Assembly (NCBI RefSeq): GCF_000317695.1 | Contig: NC_019771.1 | Coordinates: forward strand, 4,826,001 to 4,890,000 | Length of the DNA stretch: 64,000 nt | Origin: Anabaena cylindrica PCC 7122 | Lineage (GTDB): Bacteria > Cyanobacteriota > Cyanobacteriia > Cyanobacteriales > Nostocaceae | Direction of reading: 5' to 3' | In this document: one piece after another, positions 27,705-36,923 of the stretch | Layout of the letters: each line of letters opens with the position of its first letter | Numbering within the stretch: the first letter of the stretch is position 1 | The notes under the pieces: generated by a model | What the model saw: the letters and a program-made list of their open reading frames with translations, nothing else | Database searches by the model: none | Told to the model about the DNA's origin: nothing | Program-made: the position numbers and the translations under genes

Positions 27705-28012
27705 TTTGAACGCCAGTTATTGATGTAGACATGAAAATATTTCTTGAACAAATTGATCATATATTTGTGATTTCCCACTCAATATTTCTGTCAAGTTGAA
27801 GTAAGTAGAGATGGTTAAATCATTCTGATACGTTATTCGTAATACATACAAATAGCAAGTTGCTGGGATAATTGCTGATATGAGTTAACACATTTTCAGA
27901 TATAATAGACATTTCCGGTAATTAAATGTGCGTGGCTTGAAACCCTTGTAGAGACGTTCCGCCGGAACGTCTCTACAATCATTTTCGGAGATGTCTAATG
28001 ATTGGCAATTTT
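27705..28012. other. Convergent intergenic region with dispersed palindrome
   Basis: About 308 bases between convergent genes; the palindrome at 27946-27978 is the only structure recognised and could terminate transcripts from either side. Confidence 0.45.
27946..27978. repeat. 33-bp perfect inverted repeat of a dispersed family
   Basis: Two 16-bp arms (TTGTAGAGACGTTCCG and its complement) around a single C. A shorter relative with the same GACGT...ACGTCTCTACA pattern is at 14115-14140. Such elements are scattered in Nostoc-type genomes; origin unknown. Confidence 0.8.
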
Positions 28013-28939
28013 TCATAACCGCCTGATACCAACTTCCAAACCCTCACAGACACCTGTGAGAAAATCTAAATCCAAAGTAGCAATAGTATCGCTTGGTTTG
28101 TGATAATGAGGATTTCGCATAAAAGCAGTATCTGTCACCATCATTGCTGGATAACCTTGATCCCAAAAAGGGGCATGATCACTAAGTCGGGTTTGAGGAA
28201 CCATTAAACCGCGATTCGGTGCTGGTAGCCATTGACTAGGGACACCCGTTTGGCGAATACTGCGACTTAAACTCATTAAATCCGCCAAAGTCCGCCAATT
28301 GCCAATTAAACCAATAAAGTCACCACGATTTGGGTAAATAAGTCCTAAAGGAGAAGGGTAACTTTGGGAACCAGGGGTAGAATCTCGATACCCTAACATT
28401 TCCAAAGACATCATCAAGCGGAGATTTTGCCCTTGTTCGCGCAACAAAGCTGCATAATCAGCACTTCCCAATAACCCATATTCTTCCATATCAAAAGCCA
28501 CTAGCCGCAACGGATATTTAATTGGTTCAGCGGCAAAATTTCTAGCAAATTCTAATAAAACAGCCATACCCGTAGCGTTATCATCAGCAGCTACTGTACC
28601 AGGTACGCCATCATAATGAGCGCCGATTAAAATAGGTGGTAAATCTAACTTTTGCTTTTTTGCTGAAGCGGGTAAATTTAAAATCAAGTTTTTGCCGCTT
28701 TTAGACCCTACTTGAAAGGTGTGGATTTCCACACTTCCCCATTGGGTAAATTGTTGGCGAATGTATTCTTGAACAAAAAAATGTCCCGCAGTTGCCATAT
28801 AGGGATCACGTTCTCGTGCTATCTCTTGTAAATGATTTTTTAATCGCTGTTTTAATGTCAAATTAAAGATTGGTGATTGGTGGTTAGCAAAATTTTGACC
28901 TATTTTCTGTTCCCTATTCCTGATTCCCTGTTGCCTCAC
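28013..28939 (-). CDS. M28-family zinc aminopeptidase
   Basis: 308 aa if the GTG at 28939 is used. Its first 25 codons include repeat-like sequence, and a TTG before TLKQRLKNHLQEIARERD is a plausible later start. Zinc-site motifs are in order: PPILIGAHYDGVPGT, VAADDNATGMAVLLEFAR, DMEEYGLLGS and LSDHAPFWDQGYP. No signal peptide is evident. Probably a cytoplasmic or unconventionally exported aminopeptidase; substrate unknown. Divergent from dnaK. Confidence 0.9.
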   Translation of the reverse strand: MRQQGIRNREQKIGQNFANHQSPIFNLTLKQRLKNHLQEIARERDPYMATAGHFFVQEYIRQQFTQWGSVEIHTFQVGSKSGKNLILNLPASAKKQKLDLPPILIGAHYDGVPGTVAADDNATGMAVLLEFARNFAAEPIKYPLRLVAFDMEEYGLLGSADYAALLREQGQNLRLMMSLEMLGYRDSTPGSQSYPSPLGLIYPNRGDFIGLIGNWRTLADLMSLSRSIRQTGVPSQWLPAPNRGLMVPQTRLSDHAPFWDQGYPAMMVTDTAFMRNPHYHKPSDTIATLDLDFLTGVCEGLEVGIRRL

Positions 28940-29113
28940 TGCAAATGCTATCCTAGTGCAAGCAAGTAGCGCCTCCAGCTAAAATTTTTCCAATTCTTGA
29001 TTTAATGGTGATAATTATACCATTGGGCGGTTTTCATCATTGAGCGCCAAGCAAGAGGAAGTCTCGCCTAATCATAATAAATGTATAAGAAACGCTTAGG
29101 AGAAGAGTAACGC

Positions 29114-31192
29114 ATGGGCAAGGTAGTCGGCATCGACTTGGGTACAACCAACTCAGTAGTCGCCGTGATGGAGGGTGGCAAGCCGGTGGTGATTGCCAAT
29201 GCAGAAGGAATGCGAACAACCCCCTCAGTCGTTGGCTTCAGTAAGGAAGGGGAAAGGGTAGTTGGGCAAATGGCAAGACGGCAAACCGTTCTGAATCCCC
29301 AAAATACCTTTTTTGCGGTTAAACGCTTTATTGGGCGGAAATATGGTGAACTGAACCCAGATTCCAAGCGTGTGCCATACACTATCCGCAAAGATGAAAT
29401 GGGCAATATTAAAGTTGCTTGTCCTCGGTTAAATAAGGAATTTGCAACAGAGGAAATTTCAGCTATGGTGCTGAAGAAGTTGGCAGATGATGCTAGTCGC
29501 TATTTGGGAGAAGCTGTGACTGGGGCGGTGATTACTGTTCCTGCTTATTTTAATGATTCCCAACGCCAAGCTACCCGTGATGCTGGGAGAATAGCTGGTT
29601 TAGATGTGCTGCGAATTCTGAATGAACCAACTGCGGCATCTTTGGCTTACGGATTAGATCGGGGTGAAACTGAAACCATCTTAGTTTTTGATTTGGGTGG
29701 TGGGACGTTTGATGTGTCGATTTTGGAAGTAGGTGATGGCATATTTGAAGTTAAAGCCACTAGTGGAGATACCCAGTTAGGTGGTAATGATTTTGATAGA
29801 AAAATAGTTGATTGGTTGGCAGAGCAATTTTTAGAAGTAGAAGGTGTAGACTTAAGACGCGATCGCCAAGCTTTGCAAAGATTAATGGAAGCAGCAGAAA
29901 AAGCGAAAATAGAACTTTCTGCCGTCAGCGTTACCGATATTAACTTACCCTTCATCACTGCCACGGAAGATGGCCCCAAGCATTTAGAAACTCGCCTGAC
30001 GCGATCGCAATTTGAAGGACTTTGTACTGACTTAATCAGCCGAGTGCGAACCCCTGTTAAACGGGCGCTAAAAGATGCCGGACTTTCATCTAGGGATATT
30101 GAAGAAGTTGTACTAGTGGGCGGTTCCACAAGGATACCGATGGTAAAACAGCTAGTTCGGGATTTAATTGGCATCGAACCCAACGAAAACGTCAACCCTG
30201 ACGAAGTTGTGGCCGTTGGTGCTGCTATTCAAGCAGGTATTCTCGCAGGTGAACTCAAAGATGTGTTGCTGTTAGATGTCACACCCCTATCTATGGGATT
30301 AGAAACCATTGGTGGCGTGATGAAAAAACTGATTCCCCGCAACACAACTATACCAGTACGACGCTCTGACATTTTTTCCACCTCTGAAAATAACCAAAAC
30401 AGCGTAGAAATCCACGTTGTCCAAGGTGAAAGAGAAATGGCAACAGATAATAAGTCTTTAGGACGGTTTAAGCTGTACGGCATCCCACCAGCCCCCAGAG
30501 GTATACCCCAAGTTCAAGTATCATTTGACATTGATGCCAATGGTATTTTACAGGTAACGGCTTTAGATCGGACTACTGGTAGAGAGCAAAGTATCACAAT
30601 TCAAGGCGCTTCTACTTTAAGTGAATCAGAAGTGAATCGGATGATTCAAGATGCCGAAAAATACGCCGACATCGACCGAGAAAGGAAAGAACGGGTAGAA
30701 AAACGCACTCGTTCCGAAGCATTAATTTTGCAAGCAGAACGGCAATTAAGGGAAGTAGCCTTAGAAATGGGGATGCAATTTGCCCGTAACCGTCGCCAAA
30801 AGATTGACAATATTTGCCGAGAATTGCGTGAAAGTTTAAAAGATAATGACGATCGCGGTATTGACCAAGCCTACGCTGACCTGCAAGATGCTCTGTATGA
30901 GCTAAATAGGGAAGTGCGAGAGTATTATGCTGATGATGAAGACGAAGACTTGTTTGGCGCTATCCGTGACATTTTCACCGGCGATAAAGAAAAGGAACGA
31001 GAACGGGATTATCCCAGAGATACCTATCGAGAACGTGATTCTTATAGCCGGGACTATGGCAGAGATAATACCAAAGACTATGGCAAAGACTATGGTCGAG
31101 ACAATCGTTCTTCCTCCTATGATAGTCCTCCCCCACGCAGAAGCCGTCCCAGCTATCAGGATAATTGGGATGATGACGATGATTGGCTCTAA
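29114..31192 (+). CDS. dnaK: Hsp70 chaperone DnaK with long charged C-terminal tail
   Basis: 692 aa; AGGAGAAGAG precedes the ATG. ATPase domain (1-385) with GIDLGTTNSVVAV, DLGGGTFDVSIL and VVLVGGSTRIPMV; substrate domain (about 390-510); helical lid. From about residue 610 there is a tail rich in Arg/Asp/Tyr with repeated DYGRD/DYGKD units, ending DDDDDWL. The usual EEVD-like terminus is absent, as in cyanobacterial DnaK1/DnaK3-type paralogues, so this is probably not the main DnaK2. A J-protein gene follows. Confidence 0.96.
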   Translation: MGKVVGIDLGTTNSVVAVMEGGKPVVIANAEGMRTTPSVVGFSKEGERVVGQMARRQTVLNPQNTFFAVKRFIGRKYGELNPDSKRVPYTIRKDEMGNIKVACPRLNKEFATEEISAMVLKKLADDASRYLGEAVTGAVITVPAYFNDSQRQATRDAGRIAGLDVLRILNEPTAASLAYGLDRGETETILVFDLGGGTFDVSILEVGDGIFEVKATSGDTQLGGNDFDRKIVDWLAEQFLEVEGVDLRRDRQALQRLMEAAEKAKIELSAVSVTDINLPFITATEDGPKHLETRLTRSQFEGLCTDLISRVRTPVKRALKDAGLSSRDIEEVVLVGGSTRIPMVKQLVRDLIGIEPNENVNPDEVVAVGAAIQAGILAGELKDVLLLDVTPLSMGLETIGGVMKKLIPRNTTIPVRRSDIFSTSENNQNSVEIHVVQGEREMATDNKSLGRFKLYGIPPAPRGIPQVQVSFDIDANGILQVTALDRTTGREQSITIQGASTLSESEVNRMIQDAEKYADIDRERKERVEKRTRSEALILQAERQLREVALEMGMQFARNRRQKIDNICRELRESLKDNDDRGIDQAYADLQDALYELNREVREYYADDEDEDLFGAIRDIFTGDKEKERERDYPRDTYRERDSYSRDYGRDNTKDYGKDYGRDNRSSSYDSPPPRRSRPSYQDNWDDDDDWL

Positions 31193-31297
31193 AGTAACTT
31201 TAGATTTTGGATTTTAGATTTTAGATTGAGGGATTAACTGTATGAAGTCTAAAATCTAAGTTCCAATATTTGCTCCCGTCAGTGATAAGTAGAAGCA

Positions 31298-31330
31298 CAA
31301 CTGACAACTGACAACTAACCACTGACTAGT
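31298..31330. repeat. Short ACAACTG-type heptamer repeat between dnaK and dnaJ
   Basis: About four imperfect 7-bp units around ACAACTG. Just upstream, 31200-31256 carries TAGATTTTAGATT-like repeats and their complement (TCTAAAATCTAAG), which could form a hairpin in the dnaK-dnaJ spacer. Confidence 0.55.
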
Positions 31331-31356
31331 GACATCTAAATTTAAATAACTGAACT

Positions 31357-32352
31357 ATGCAAAATTTGCAGAATTTTCGGGATTATTACGAGATTTTGGG
31401 AGTAACGAAAGAAGCCTCTAGCGAAGAAATCAAAAAAGTTTATCGCAGGTTAGCAAGGCAATATCACCCTGATCTTAATCCAGGTAACAAGGAAGCAGAA
31501 GAAAAATTTAAGACTATTGGTGAGGCTTATGAAATCCTTTCCGACCCCAGTAGGCGATCGCAATATGACCAGTTTAGCCGCTACTGGAAACAAAAAGGCT
31601 TTGCTGGTGCTAAACAAACACAAAAACCCAAAGCTTGGGGAGATAATCGTGTCAACGGTCGCACTAATCAGGAAGTAGACCCCAGCGAGTTTCCTGATTT
31701 TGAAAGTTTTATTAATACGGTAATTGGTGTCAGCAGTCGCCAAGATAATAAAAATACGGCAGCTGATACCACTCCTAGCGACCCGTTTCGGACTCCCAGA
31801 ACCAAAGTTTCATATACAGTTAACACCCCACCCCGCACCACCCGCAGGGATATAGAAGCACGATTAACTCTACCCCTAGAAAAGGCTTATCAAGGTGGTA
31901 ACGAACGCATTCGTTTAGAAGATGGGCGATCGCTTGAAGTAACTATGCCACCAGGTATGGTAACAGGTCAAACCATCCGGCTGCGAAATCAAGGCATTGG
32001 TGGCGGCGATTTATACTTAAAAATTACCGTAGACCCCCATCCGTTATTTAAACTAGAAGGTGCAAATATCTTCTGTCAAGTTCCAGTGACTCCCAGTGAA
32101 GCAGTCTTAGGAGGACAAGTAGAAGCACCAACCCTAGACGGGCCAGTAAAAATGACCATTCCCCCCGCTGTGAGATCCGGTCAAAGATTTCGTCTAGCCA
32201 ATAAAGGCTATCCTGGTGACAACGGTAAACGCGGCGATCAATTAGTAGAAGTTCAAATCGTCACACCCAAAAATATTACAGATGAAGAAAGACAGCTTTA
32301 CGAAAAATTGCGGGAAATTGAAACCTTTAAACCCCGGGCTGATTTAATTTAA
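31357..32352 (+). CDS. dnaJ: CbpA-type DnaJ co-chaperone without zinc finger
   Basis: 331 aa. N-terminal J-domain (DYYEILGVTKEASSEEIKKV, HPD in ARQYHPDLNP), a Gly-poor linker (about 75-160), then the two C-terminal beta domains with LPLEKAYQGGNERIRLEDGR, MPPGMVTGQTIRLRNQGIGG and YPGDNGKRGDQLVEV. The zinc-finger repeats of type I DnaJ are missing, making it type II. It is 165 bases after dnaK and is the natural partner of that Hsp70. Confidence 0.94.
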   Translation: MQNLQNFRDYYEILGVTKEASSEEIKKVYRRLARQYHPDLNPGNKEAEEKFKTIGEAYEILSDPSRRSQYDQFSRYWKQKGFAGAKQTQKPKAWGDNRVNGRTNQEVDPSEFPDFESFINTVIGVSSRQDNKNTAADTTPSDPFRTPRTKVSYTVNTPPRTTRRDIEARLTLPLEKAYQGGNERIRLEDGRSLEVTMPPGMVTGQTIRLRNQGIGGGDLYLKITVDPHPLFKLEGANIFCQVPVTPSEAVLGGQVEAPTLDGPVKMTIPPAVRSGQRFRLANKGYPGDNGKRGDQLVEVQIVTPKNITDEERQLYEKLREIETFKPRADLI

Positions 32353-32480
32353 CAGCAAAGTCTGAATCAGGATGACCAGGATTACAGGGATTGAAGTGGT
32401 TCGCAGCTTGTTTCCGTTGCCCCGATTCACAAAACATCTAAAATATAAAAAAACATATTTGAGTAAAGTGAATCGAAGCC

Positions 32481-33044
32481 GTGAGTCAAAACGGGACAAA
32501 TTTACAAAGCGGCAAAACTACATATTACTCCCTGCTAGGACTGCATCCTTCCGCGTCGGTGATTAATATCCGTCGCGCTTATAGGGAACTGAGTAAACAG
32601 TATCATCCAGATACCACAGAATTGCCTGCTACACTTGCTACTGCCAAATTCCAACAAATTAATGAAGCTTATGCCACCCTCAGTCATCCAGAACGGCGTT
32701 TAAGTTATGATATAAAAATTGGCTATTCTCGCTTTGGTGTAATTCAAGCACCAACGGATTTAAATCAGTCCGTACATAAACCTTATGATTACTCAAAATC
32801 AATGTATCTTGATGCCAGTGATCGCCCCCTATCATCTGGAGAAATATTTGTATTATTTGTTTTAGGATTAACTCTTGTAGGTTGTTTGCTACTAGCGATC
32901 GCTATTGGGTTCGTTCGTGGTGAAACCAGTTTACTTTCCCCAACTCTCAACCCCAATCCACAACAGCAAATCAGCTACATCTATCCACTAAATACCCCTG
33001 CAAGTAAAAATTCAAAATTCATCATTTCTTCAGCCAAAATCTAA
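32481..33044 (+). CDS. Membrane-anchored J-domain protein
   Basis: 187 aa, GTG start. J-domain at about 13-80 (TYYSLLGLHPSASVINIRRA, then ELSKQYHPDTTELP with HPD intact). One hydrophobic segment (about 126-147, LFVLGLTLVGCLLLAIAIGF) follows a soluble linker, so the J-domain is anchored near the C-terminus with a short exported tail. It is the third gene of the dnaK cluster and probably brings the Hsp70 to a membrane. DUF3143 gene starts 7 bases after its stop. Confidence 0.88.
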   Translation: MSQNGTNLQSGKTTYYSLLGLHPSASVINIRRAYRELSKQYHPDTTELPATLATAKFQQINEAYATLSHPERRLSYDIKIGYSRFGVIQAPTDLNQSVHKPYDYSKSMYLDASDRPLSSGEIFVLFVLGLTLVGCLLLAIAIGFVRGETSLLSPTLNPNPQQQISYIYPLNTPASKNSKFIISSAKI

Positions 33045-33051
33045 AATTGTT

Positions 33052-33324
33052 ATGCCTATTCCCCCCTCTAACACACCTCTGTATAGCCATCCTCTACCAC
33101 AAATTGAACAATGGCTAAAAGACCAAGGTTGTCAACAAGATGAAACCGAGCTACATTGCTGGCGATTGCAAAGACCTAGTTGGGAAGCAGAACTCTGGCT
33201 AGATGTCGAACAAATTACAGTGCGATACATCAAAGCTGGAGAAAACAACAAAGATATCCAACGTTCCTTTAAATATTCCCTGAGTCGGGAAGATATCGAA
33301 CAAGCCGTTTTTTTCGGTCCCTAG
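33052..33324 (+). CDS. DUF3143-family protein
   Basis: 90 aa conserved cyanobacterial/plastid-lineage protein: PLPQIEQWLKDQGCQQDETE, then HCWRLQRPSWEAELWLDVEQ, with ITVRYIKAG and the acidic end. No enzyme motif. Tightly spaced (7 bases) after the membrane J-protein gene, which implies co-translation and a link to the chaperone cluster. Function unknown. Confidence 0.88.
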   Translation: MPIPPSNTPLYSHPLPQIEQWLKDQGCQQDETELHCWRLQRPSWEAELWLDVEQITVRYIKAGENNKDIQRSFKYSLSREDIEQAVFFGP

Positions 33325-33508
33325 ATTTCGTCGTCAGGATTAGGATTTACCAAATTTAAGGATTGGCGAAATTTAATTATTTAAATATTTCTGGATTTTT
33401 CCATCCTGCTAATCTAGAGTATCCTGATTTAGCATTTAATCTTCAATGTATTTCTTTTCATCCTGTTAATTCTTTAATCTCGAATATCCAGATATCTGAC
33501 ATTTTTAT

Positions 33509-34258
33509 CTAAATTTTCCCAAACCGTCGTTCTCTTTGCTGATAGGCAGATAAAGCCCGGTGGAACTCTTTTCTGTCAAAATCTGGCCAGAGAGTATCAG
33601 TGATATAAATTTCTCCATAGGCCATTTGCCAAAGAAGAAAATTAGAAAGTCGCATTTCCCCACTGGTACGAATTAATAAATCTGGATCTGCTATTCCTGC
33701 GGTGTAGAGATGTGCTTCAAATACTTGTTCAGAAATTTCTTCAGGCTTGAGTAAACCTTCTTGAACCTTTTGAGCGATCGCACGACAAGCTTGTAAAATC
33801 TCTTGTCTACCCCCATAATTTGTGGCTACTGTAAATCGGATACTGCAATTATCCTTAGTTTCTGCCATTGAGCGAGAAATTTCCTCTTGCAGTGCTTTTG
33901 GCAAAGCTTGCAAATTGCCCACAAACTGAATCTGCACATTCTCCTCTACCATTTCCCGCAGTTCTTGCCGCAAAACACGCTGGAACAGAGTCATCAAAAA
34001 CTCCACCTCTTCCTGTGGCCTTTTCCAGTTCTCCGTCGAAAAAGCGTAAGCAGTCAGCGCCTTAATTCCCCAATCCTTACAACAGTGCAGCAAATCTTTA
34101 ATAGCATCAACACCAGCTTTATGCCCCATAATCCGGGGTAGACCTTGACGTTTAGCCCATCGACCATTGCCATCCATAATCACCGCAACGTGCTGGGGAA
34201 GTAGTTCTTTTTTTAAATCTAAAGGTAAATATTGCAGTTCAGTATGTTGTGTTGTCAT
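33509..34258 (-). CDS. uppS: Isoprenyl transferase UppS (undecaprenyl diphosphate synthase type)
   Basis: 249 aa cis-prenyltransferase that builds the C55 lipid carrier for peptidoglycan. Signature VAVIMDGNGRWAKRQGLPR with catalytic Asp, TAYAFSTENWKRP, FTVATNYGGRQEI, and DLLIRTSGEMRLSNFLLWQ. The start overlaps the cdaA stop by four bases, so translation is coupled. Last gene of the lysA-cdaA-uppS set. Confidence 0.97.
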   Translation of the reverse strand: MTTQHTELQYLPLDLKKELLPQHVAVIMDGNGRWAKRQGLPRIMGHKAGVDAIKDLLHCCKDWGIKALTAYAFSTENWKRPQEEVEFLMTLFQRVLRQELREMVEENVQIQFVGNLQALPKALQEEISRSMAETKDNCSIRFTVATNYGGRQEILQACRAIAQKVQEGLLKPEEISEQVFEAHLYTAGIADPDLLIRTSGEMRLSNFLLWQMAYGEIYITDTLWPDFDRKEFHRALSAYQQRERRFGKI

Positions 34259-35253
34259 TTTTCGGTCTTATTTTTTTGGCGAGAAGCAGACGTGTCTTTG
34301 GGGGGAAGCAAGCTACGCGTAGCGCGTCCTTGGCATAGCCTTTCGTAAAGAAGAAATGGTAATCCAACTAAACGAGAAGCCAGCGCTAATATTTGACCAC
34401 CAATTTGACTAACCAAACTTAAAAGACCAGGTGCTACAGCTTCCCGATCTACAGTTGGCGAAAATCGAGCTTCTAGAGACTCTTTTAGCTTTTTAATCGT
34501 CAGTGGTCTATATAGGGTTCCCCGTTCTGCTAAGGAAATAGAACCCGTTTCTTCTGATACAACGACACAAATGCAATTTTCGACCCGCTCAGTAATTCCC
34601 ATCGCTGCCCGATGGCGTGTACCCAGCTGACGAGAGGCTGTGCGTCCCGAAAGTGGTAGAATTATACCCGATGACACAATCCGCGAACCACGGATCAAAG
34701 TTGCTCCATCATGTAACAAAGTTTTTGGCTGAAAAATTGTTTGTATCAGTTCTTTAGAAACCTCTGCATTTAACTTTACTCCAGGTACAGAAAAATCTCG
34801 TTCATCAATTGGCCCTGAAGTTTCTAAAATCAACAAAGCACCAATCCGATTTTTTGACAGTTCTTTGACAGCATCGACAATTTCATCAATTACGCTATCA
34901 GATTTAGGGACTGCCAAGCGGTTGGGTTGAAATAGCTGGCGAAACTCTCCCCGTCCCAATTGTTCTAAAAATCGACGAAACTCTGACTGGAGTGCTACTG
35001 CCATTGCTACAGCACAACCAATTACTAGCTTTTCTAGGACAAAATTGAGTAGAGGTAGCCCCAAAGTGCCGCTGAATGCTGAGGCGAGCATTAAAACAAT
35101 AAATCCGCGCACCATCCACAGCGTCCGGCGTTCACTAATAATTACCAGGATCATGTATGTCAGCGCCAGCACCAACACAATATCCAGAGTCCCAAACAGC
35201 AAGGACTGTGACCATCCCAGGTTTATCAGCCATTGCTTCCACCAATCTCTCAT
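34255..35253 (-). CDS. cdaA: Membrane diadenylate cyclase CdaA
   Basis: 332 aa. Three N-terminal membrane helices (about 20-40, 45-62, 66-88) precede a DAC domain with the catalytic DGA motif (LLHDGATLIRG) and RHR (GTRHRAAMG). It makes c-di-AMP, which controls osmotic, K+ and wall homeostasis. The C-terminal tail contains a stretch (CQGRATRSLLPP, DNA around 34305-34345) encoded by a GC-rich palindromic repeat of the GCTACGCGTAGC type, apparently inserted in frame. Overlaps uppS by four bases. Confidence 0.96.
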   Translation of the reverse strand: MRDWWKQWLINLGWSQSLLFGTLDIVLVLALTYMILVIISERRTLWMVRGFIVLMLASAFSGTLGLPLLNFVLEKLVIGCAVAMAVALQSEFRRFLEQLGRGEFRQLFQPNRLAVPKSDSVIDEIVDAVKELSKNRIGALLILETSGPIDERDFSVPGVKLNAEVSKELIQTIFQPKTLLHDGATLIRGSRIVSSGIILPLSGRTASRQLGTRHRAAMGITERVENCICVVVSEETGSISLAERGTLYRPLTIKKLKESLEARFSPTVDREAVAPGLLSLVSQIGGQILALASRLVGLPFLLYERLCQGRATRSLLPPKDTSASRQKNKTEK

Positions 35254-35299
35254 GACATCTGGATTCTAAATAGTCATTAGTCACTCGTCATTAGTCATC

Positions 35300-35338
35300 A
35301 GTCCTTGGTTCTTAGCTAATGACCAATGACCAAGGACT
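35300..35338. repeat. Inverted repeat in the lysA-cdaA spacer
   Basis: AGTCCTTGGT (35300-35309) and its complement (35329-35338) enclose 19 bases. The surrounding GTCATTAGTC and GACCAATGACC units are STRR-like heptamers. It could be an RNA hairpin just after the lysA stop. Confidence 0.55.
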
Positions 35339-35343
35339 AACGA

Positions 35344-36735
35344 CTATTTCAGTCTTTCTGGTAGGCAATCTTGTCGAATTATGTCTTGATAGGTTTCGCG
35401 CTGCAAAATTAAATTTGCTTCGCCGTTCGCTACTACAACAGCAGCCGGTCGGGGCAGACGGTTGTAGTTAGATGCCATACTGTAATTGTATGCACCAGTT
35501 CCCATAACTACGAGAATATCGCCTGGTTCAGTTTTTGGCAGTTGAGCATTTTTAATCAGAATATCTCCTGATTCGCAATGTTTACCCGCCAATGTGACTG
35601 TTTCTGTGCAAGCAGCAGACATTTTATTAGCAACTACTGCTCGATAAACTGATTGATATGTGATAGGGCGAGGATTGTCAGACATTCCCCCATCAATCGT
35701 TACATATGTACGAATATCGGGAATGACTTTAGCTGAACCAATAGTGTAGGCGGTAACGCAAGCCGTCGCAATTAGCGATCGCCCTGGTTCACATAATAAT
35801 TTAGGTAAGGGCAGATTTTCGGCAGCACAAGCTTGTTGAACTACTTCACAAATTGCCTTTGACCATTCTTCAATGCTTGGGGGATCATCTGACTCTGTGT
35901 ACCTAATCCCTAAACCACCACCAACATTTAATTCGGTCAATTCCAAATCATACTTGGCCGCATCTCGCAACCACTGTACCATCACAGCGCCCAAATCTCG
36001 ATGGGGTTGACGTTCAAAAATTTGCGAACCAATATGAGCGTGTAATCCCACACAGTTTAAACCAGGTTGTTTGCTAACAAAGGCAAATACCTGATCTAAG
36101 TCATTGGGATCAAAACCAAATTTACTATCTAAATGTCCAGTGCGAATATATTCATGGGTATGGCATTCGATCCCCGGAGTCAACCGCAACATCACGCGCA
36201 CTGGTGAAGAGTTTGTTGCCAATTCTACCAGTATATGTAATTCGTGCCAATTGTCAGCAACAATGGTACAACCTGACTCAATGGCTAAAACTAATTCATC
36301 ACGAGATTTATTATTGCCGTGCAGGTAGATTTTATCTGGACTAACTCCAGCTTTTAAAGCAGTGTAAAGTTCACCACCGGAAACTACATCTATTCCTAAA
36401 CCTTCTGAGGCGGCGATCGCACAAACTGCTAAACAATTCCAGGCCTTAGAAGCGTACAATACTTGAGATTCACCTTTATAGTATTGTTTGAAAGTATCCC
36501 GGTATTGCTGGCAAGCTGTCCGCAGAGTTGTTTCATCCAAAATATATAAAGGTGAACCAAACTGCTCAACCAGCTTTGTGACATCACACCCACCGATTTC
36601 CAGGGAGTCATGATCATTAACTCTGGCACTCAGGGGTAAAAGTTCTTGGTTAGGTGAAACTGTTGTGTGGCTAAGATTTTGAGGTAAATATTGATTGCCA
36701 GAAGGTTGAACCACGACGGGTTGAGTCAATACCAT
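35344..36735 (-). CDS. lysA: Diaminopimelate decarboxylase LysA
   Basis: 463 aa PLP enzyme converting meso-diaminopimelate to lysine. The PLP lysine is in QVLYASKAWNCLA, followed by LHGNNKSRDELVLA, GLHAHIGSQIFE, ELNVGGGLGIRY, LLCEPGRSLIA and the partner-active-site CESGDIL. The N-terminus has a non-conserved extension of about 40 residues before the family core. First gene of a minus-strand set with cdaA and uppS, an arrangement I associate with cyanobacteria. Confidence 0.96.
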   Translation of the reverse strand: MVLTQPVVVQPSGNQYLPQNLSHTTVSPNQELLPLSARVNDHDSLEIGGCDVTKLVEQFGSPLYILDETTLRTACQQYRDTFKQYYKGESQVLYASKAWNCLAVCAIAASEGLGIDVVSGGELYTALKAGVSPDKIYLHGNNKSRDELVLAIESGCTIVADNWHELHILVELATNSSPVRVMLRLTPGIECHTHEYIRTGHLDSKFGFDPNDLDQVFAFVSKQPGLNCVGLHAHIGSQIFERQPHRDLGAVMVQWLRDAAKYDLELTELNVGGGLGIRYTESDDPPSIEEWSKAICEVVQQACAAENLPLPKLLCEPGRSLIATACVTAYTIGSAKVIPDIRTYVTIDGGMSDNPRPITYQSVYRAVVANKMSAACTETVTLAGKHCESGDILIKNAQLPKTEPGDILVVMGTGAYNYSMASNYNRLPRPAAVVVANGEANLILQRETYQDIIRQDCLPERLK

Positions 36736-36864
36736 AAATAATAAAAGTTGTCCTTGTGAAAATTACAGGCGTGAGTTAGTCTCTCGATTCCCAGTTTACA
36801 GCTTTGCTGGTAATGGGTGATTAGGAGAAGAAGGTGACAGTGAAGAAGAAAGGTTAATTTTCTG

Positions 36865-36917
36865 CCCCAATCCCTAATCCCCATTGCCCAATCCTCCGTC
36901 CCCAATCCCCAGTTCCC
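36865..36917. repeat. CCCCAAT-type heptamer repeats upstream of rimI
   Basis: Imperfect 7- to 8-bp units (CCCCAATCCCTAATCCCC and variants) fill the divergent lysA/rimI spacer right up to the rimI start region. Confidence 0.6.
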
Positions 36918-36923
36918 AGAACC

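Noticed and set aside
29037..29113. CIRCE element upstream of dnaK
   Set aside because: No matching inverted repeat seen in the short spacer before dnaK.
29647..30195. 182-codon minus-strand frame inside dnaK
   Set aside because: Antisense shadow of a highly conserved gene; Ser-rich antisense composition.
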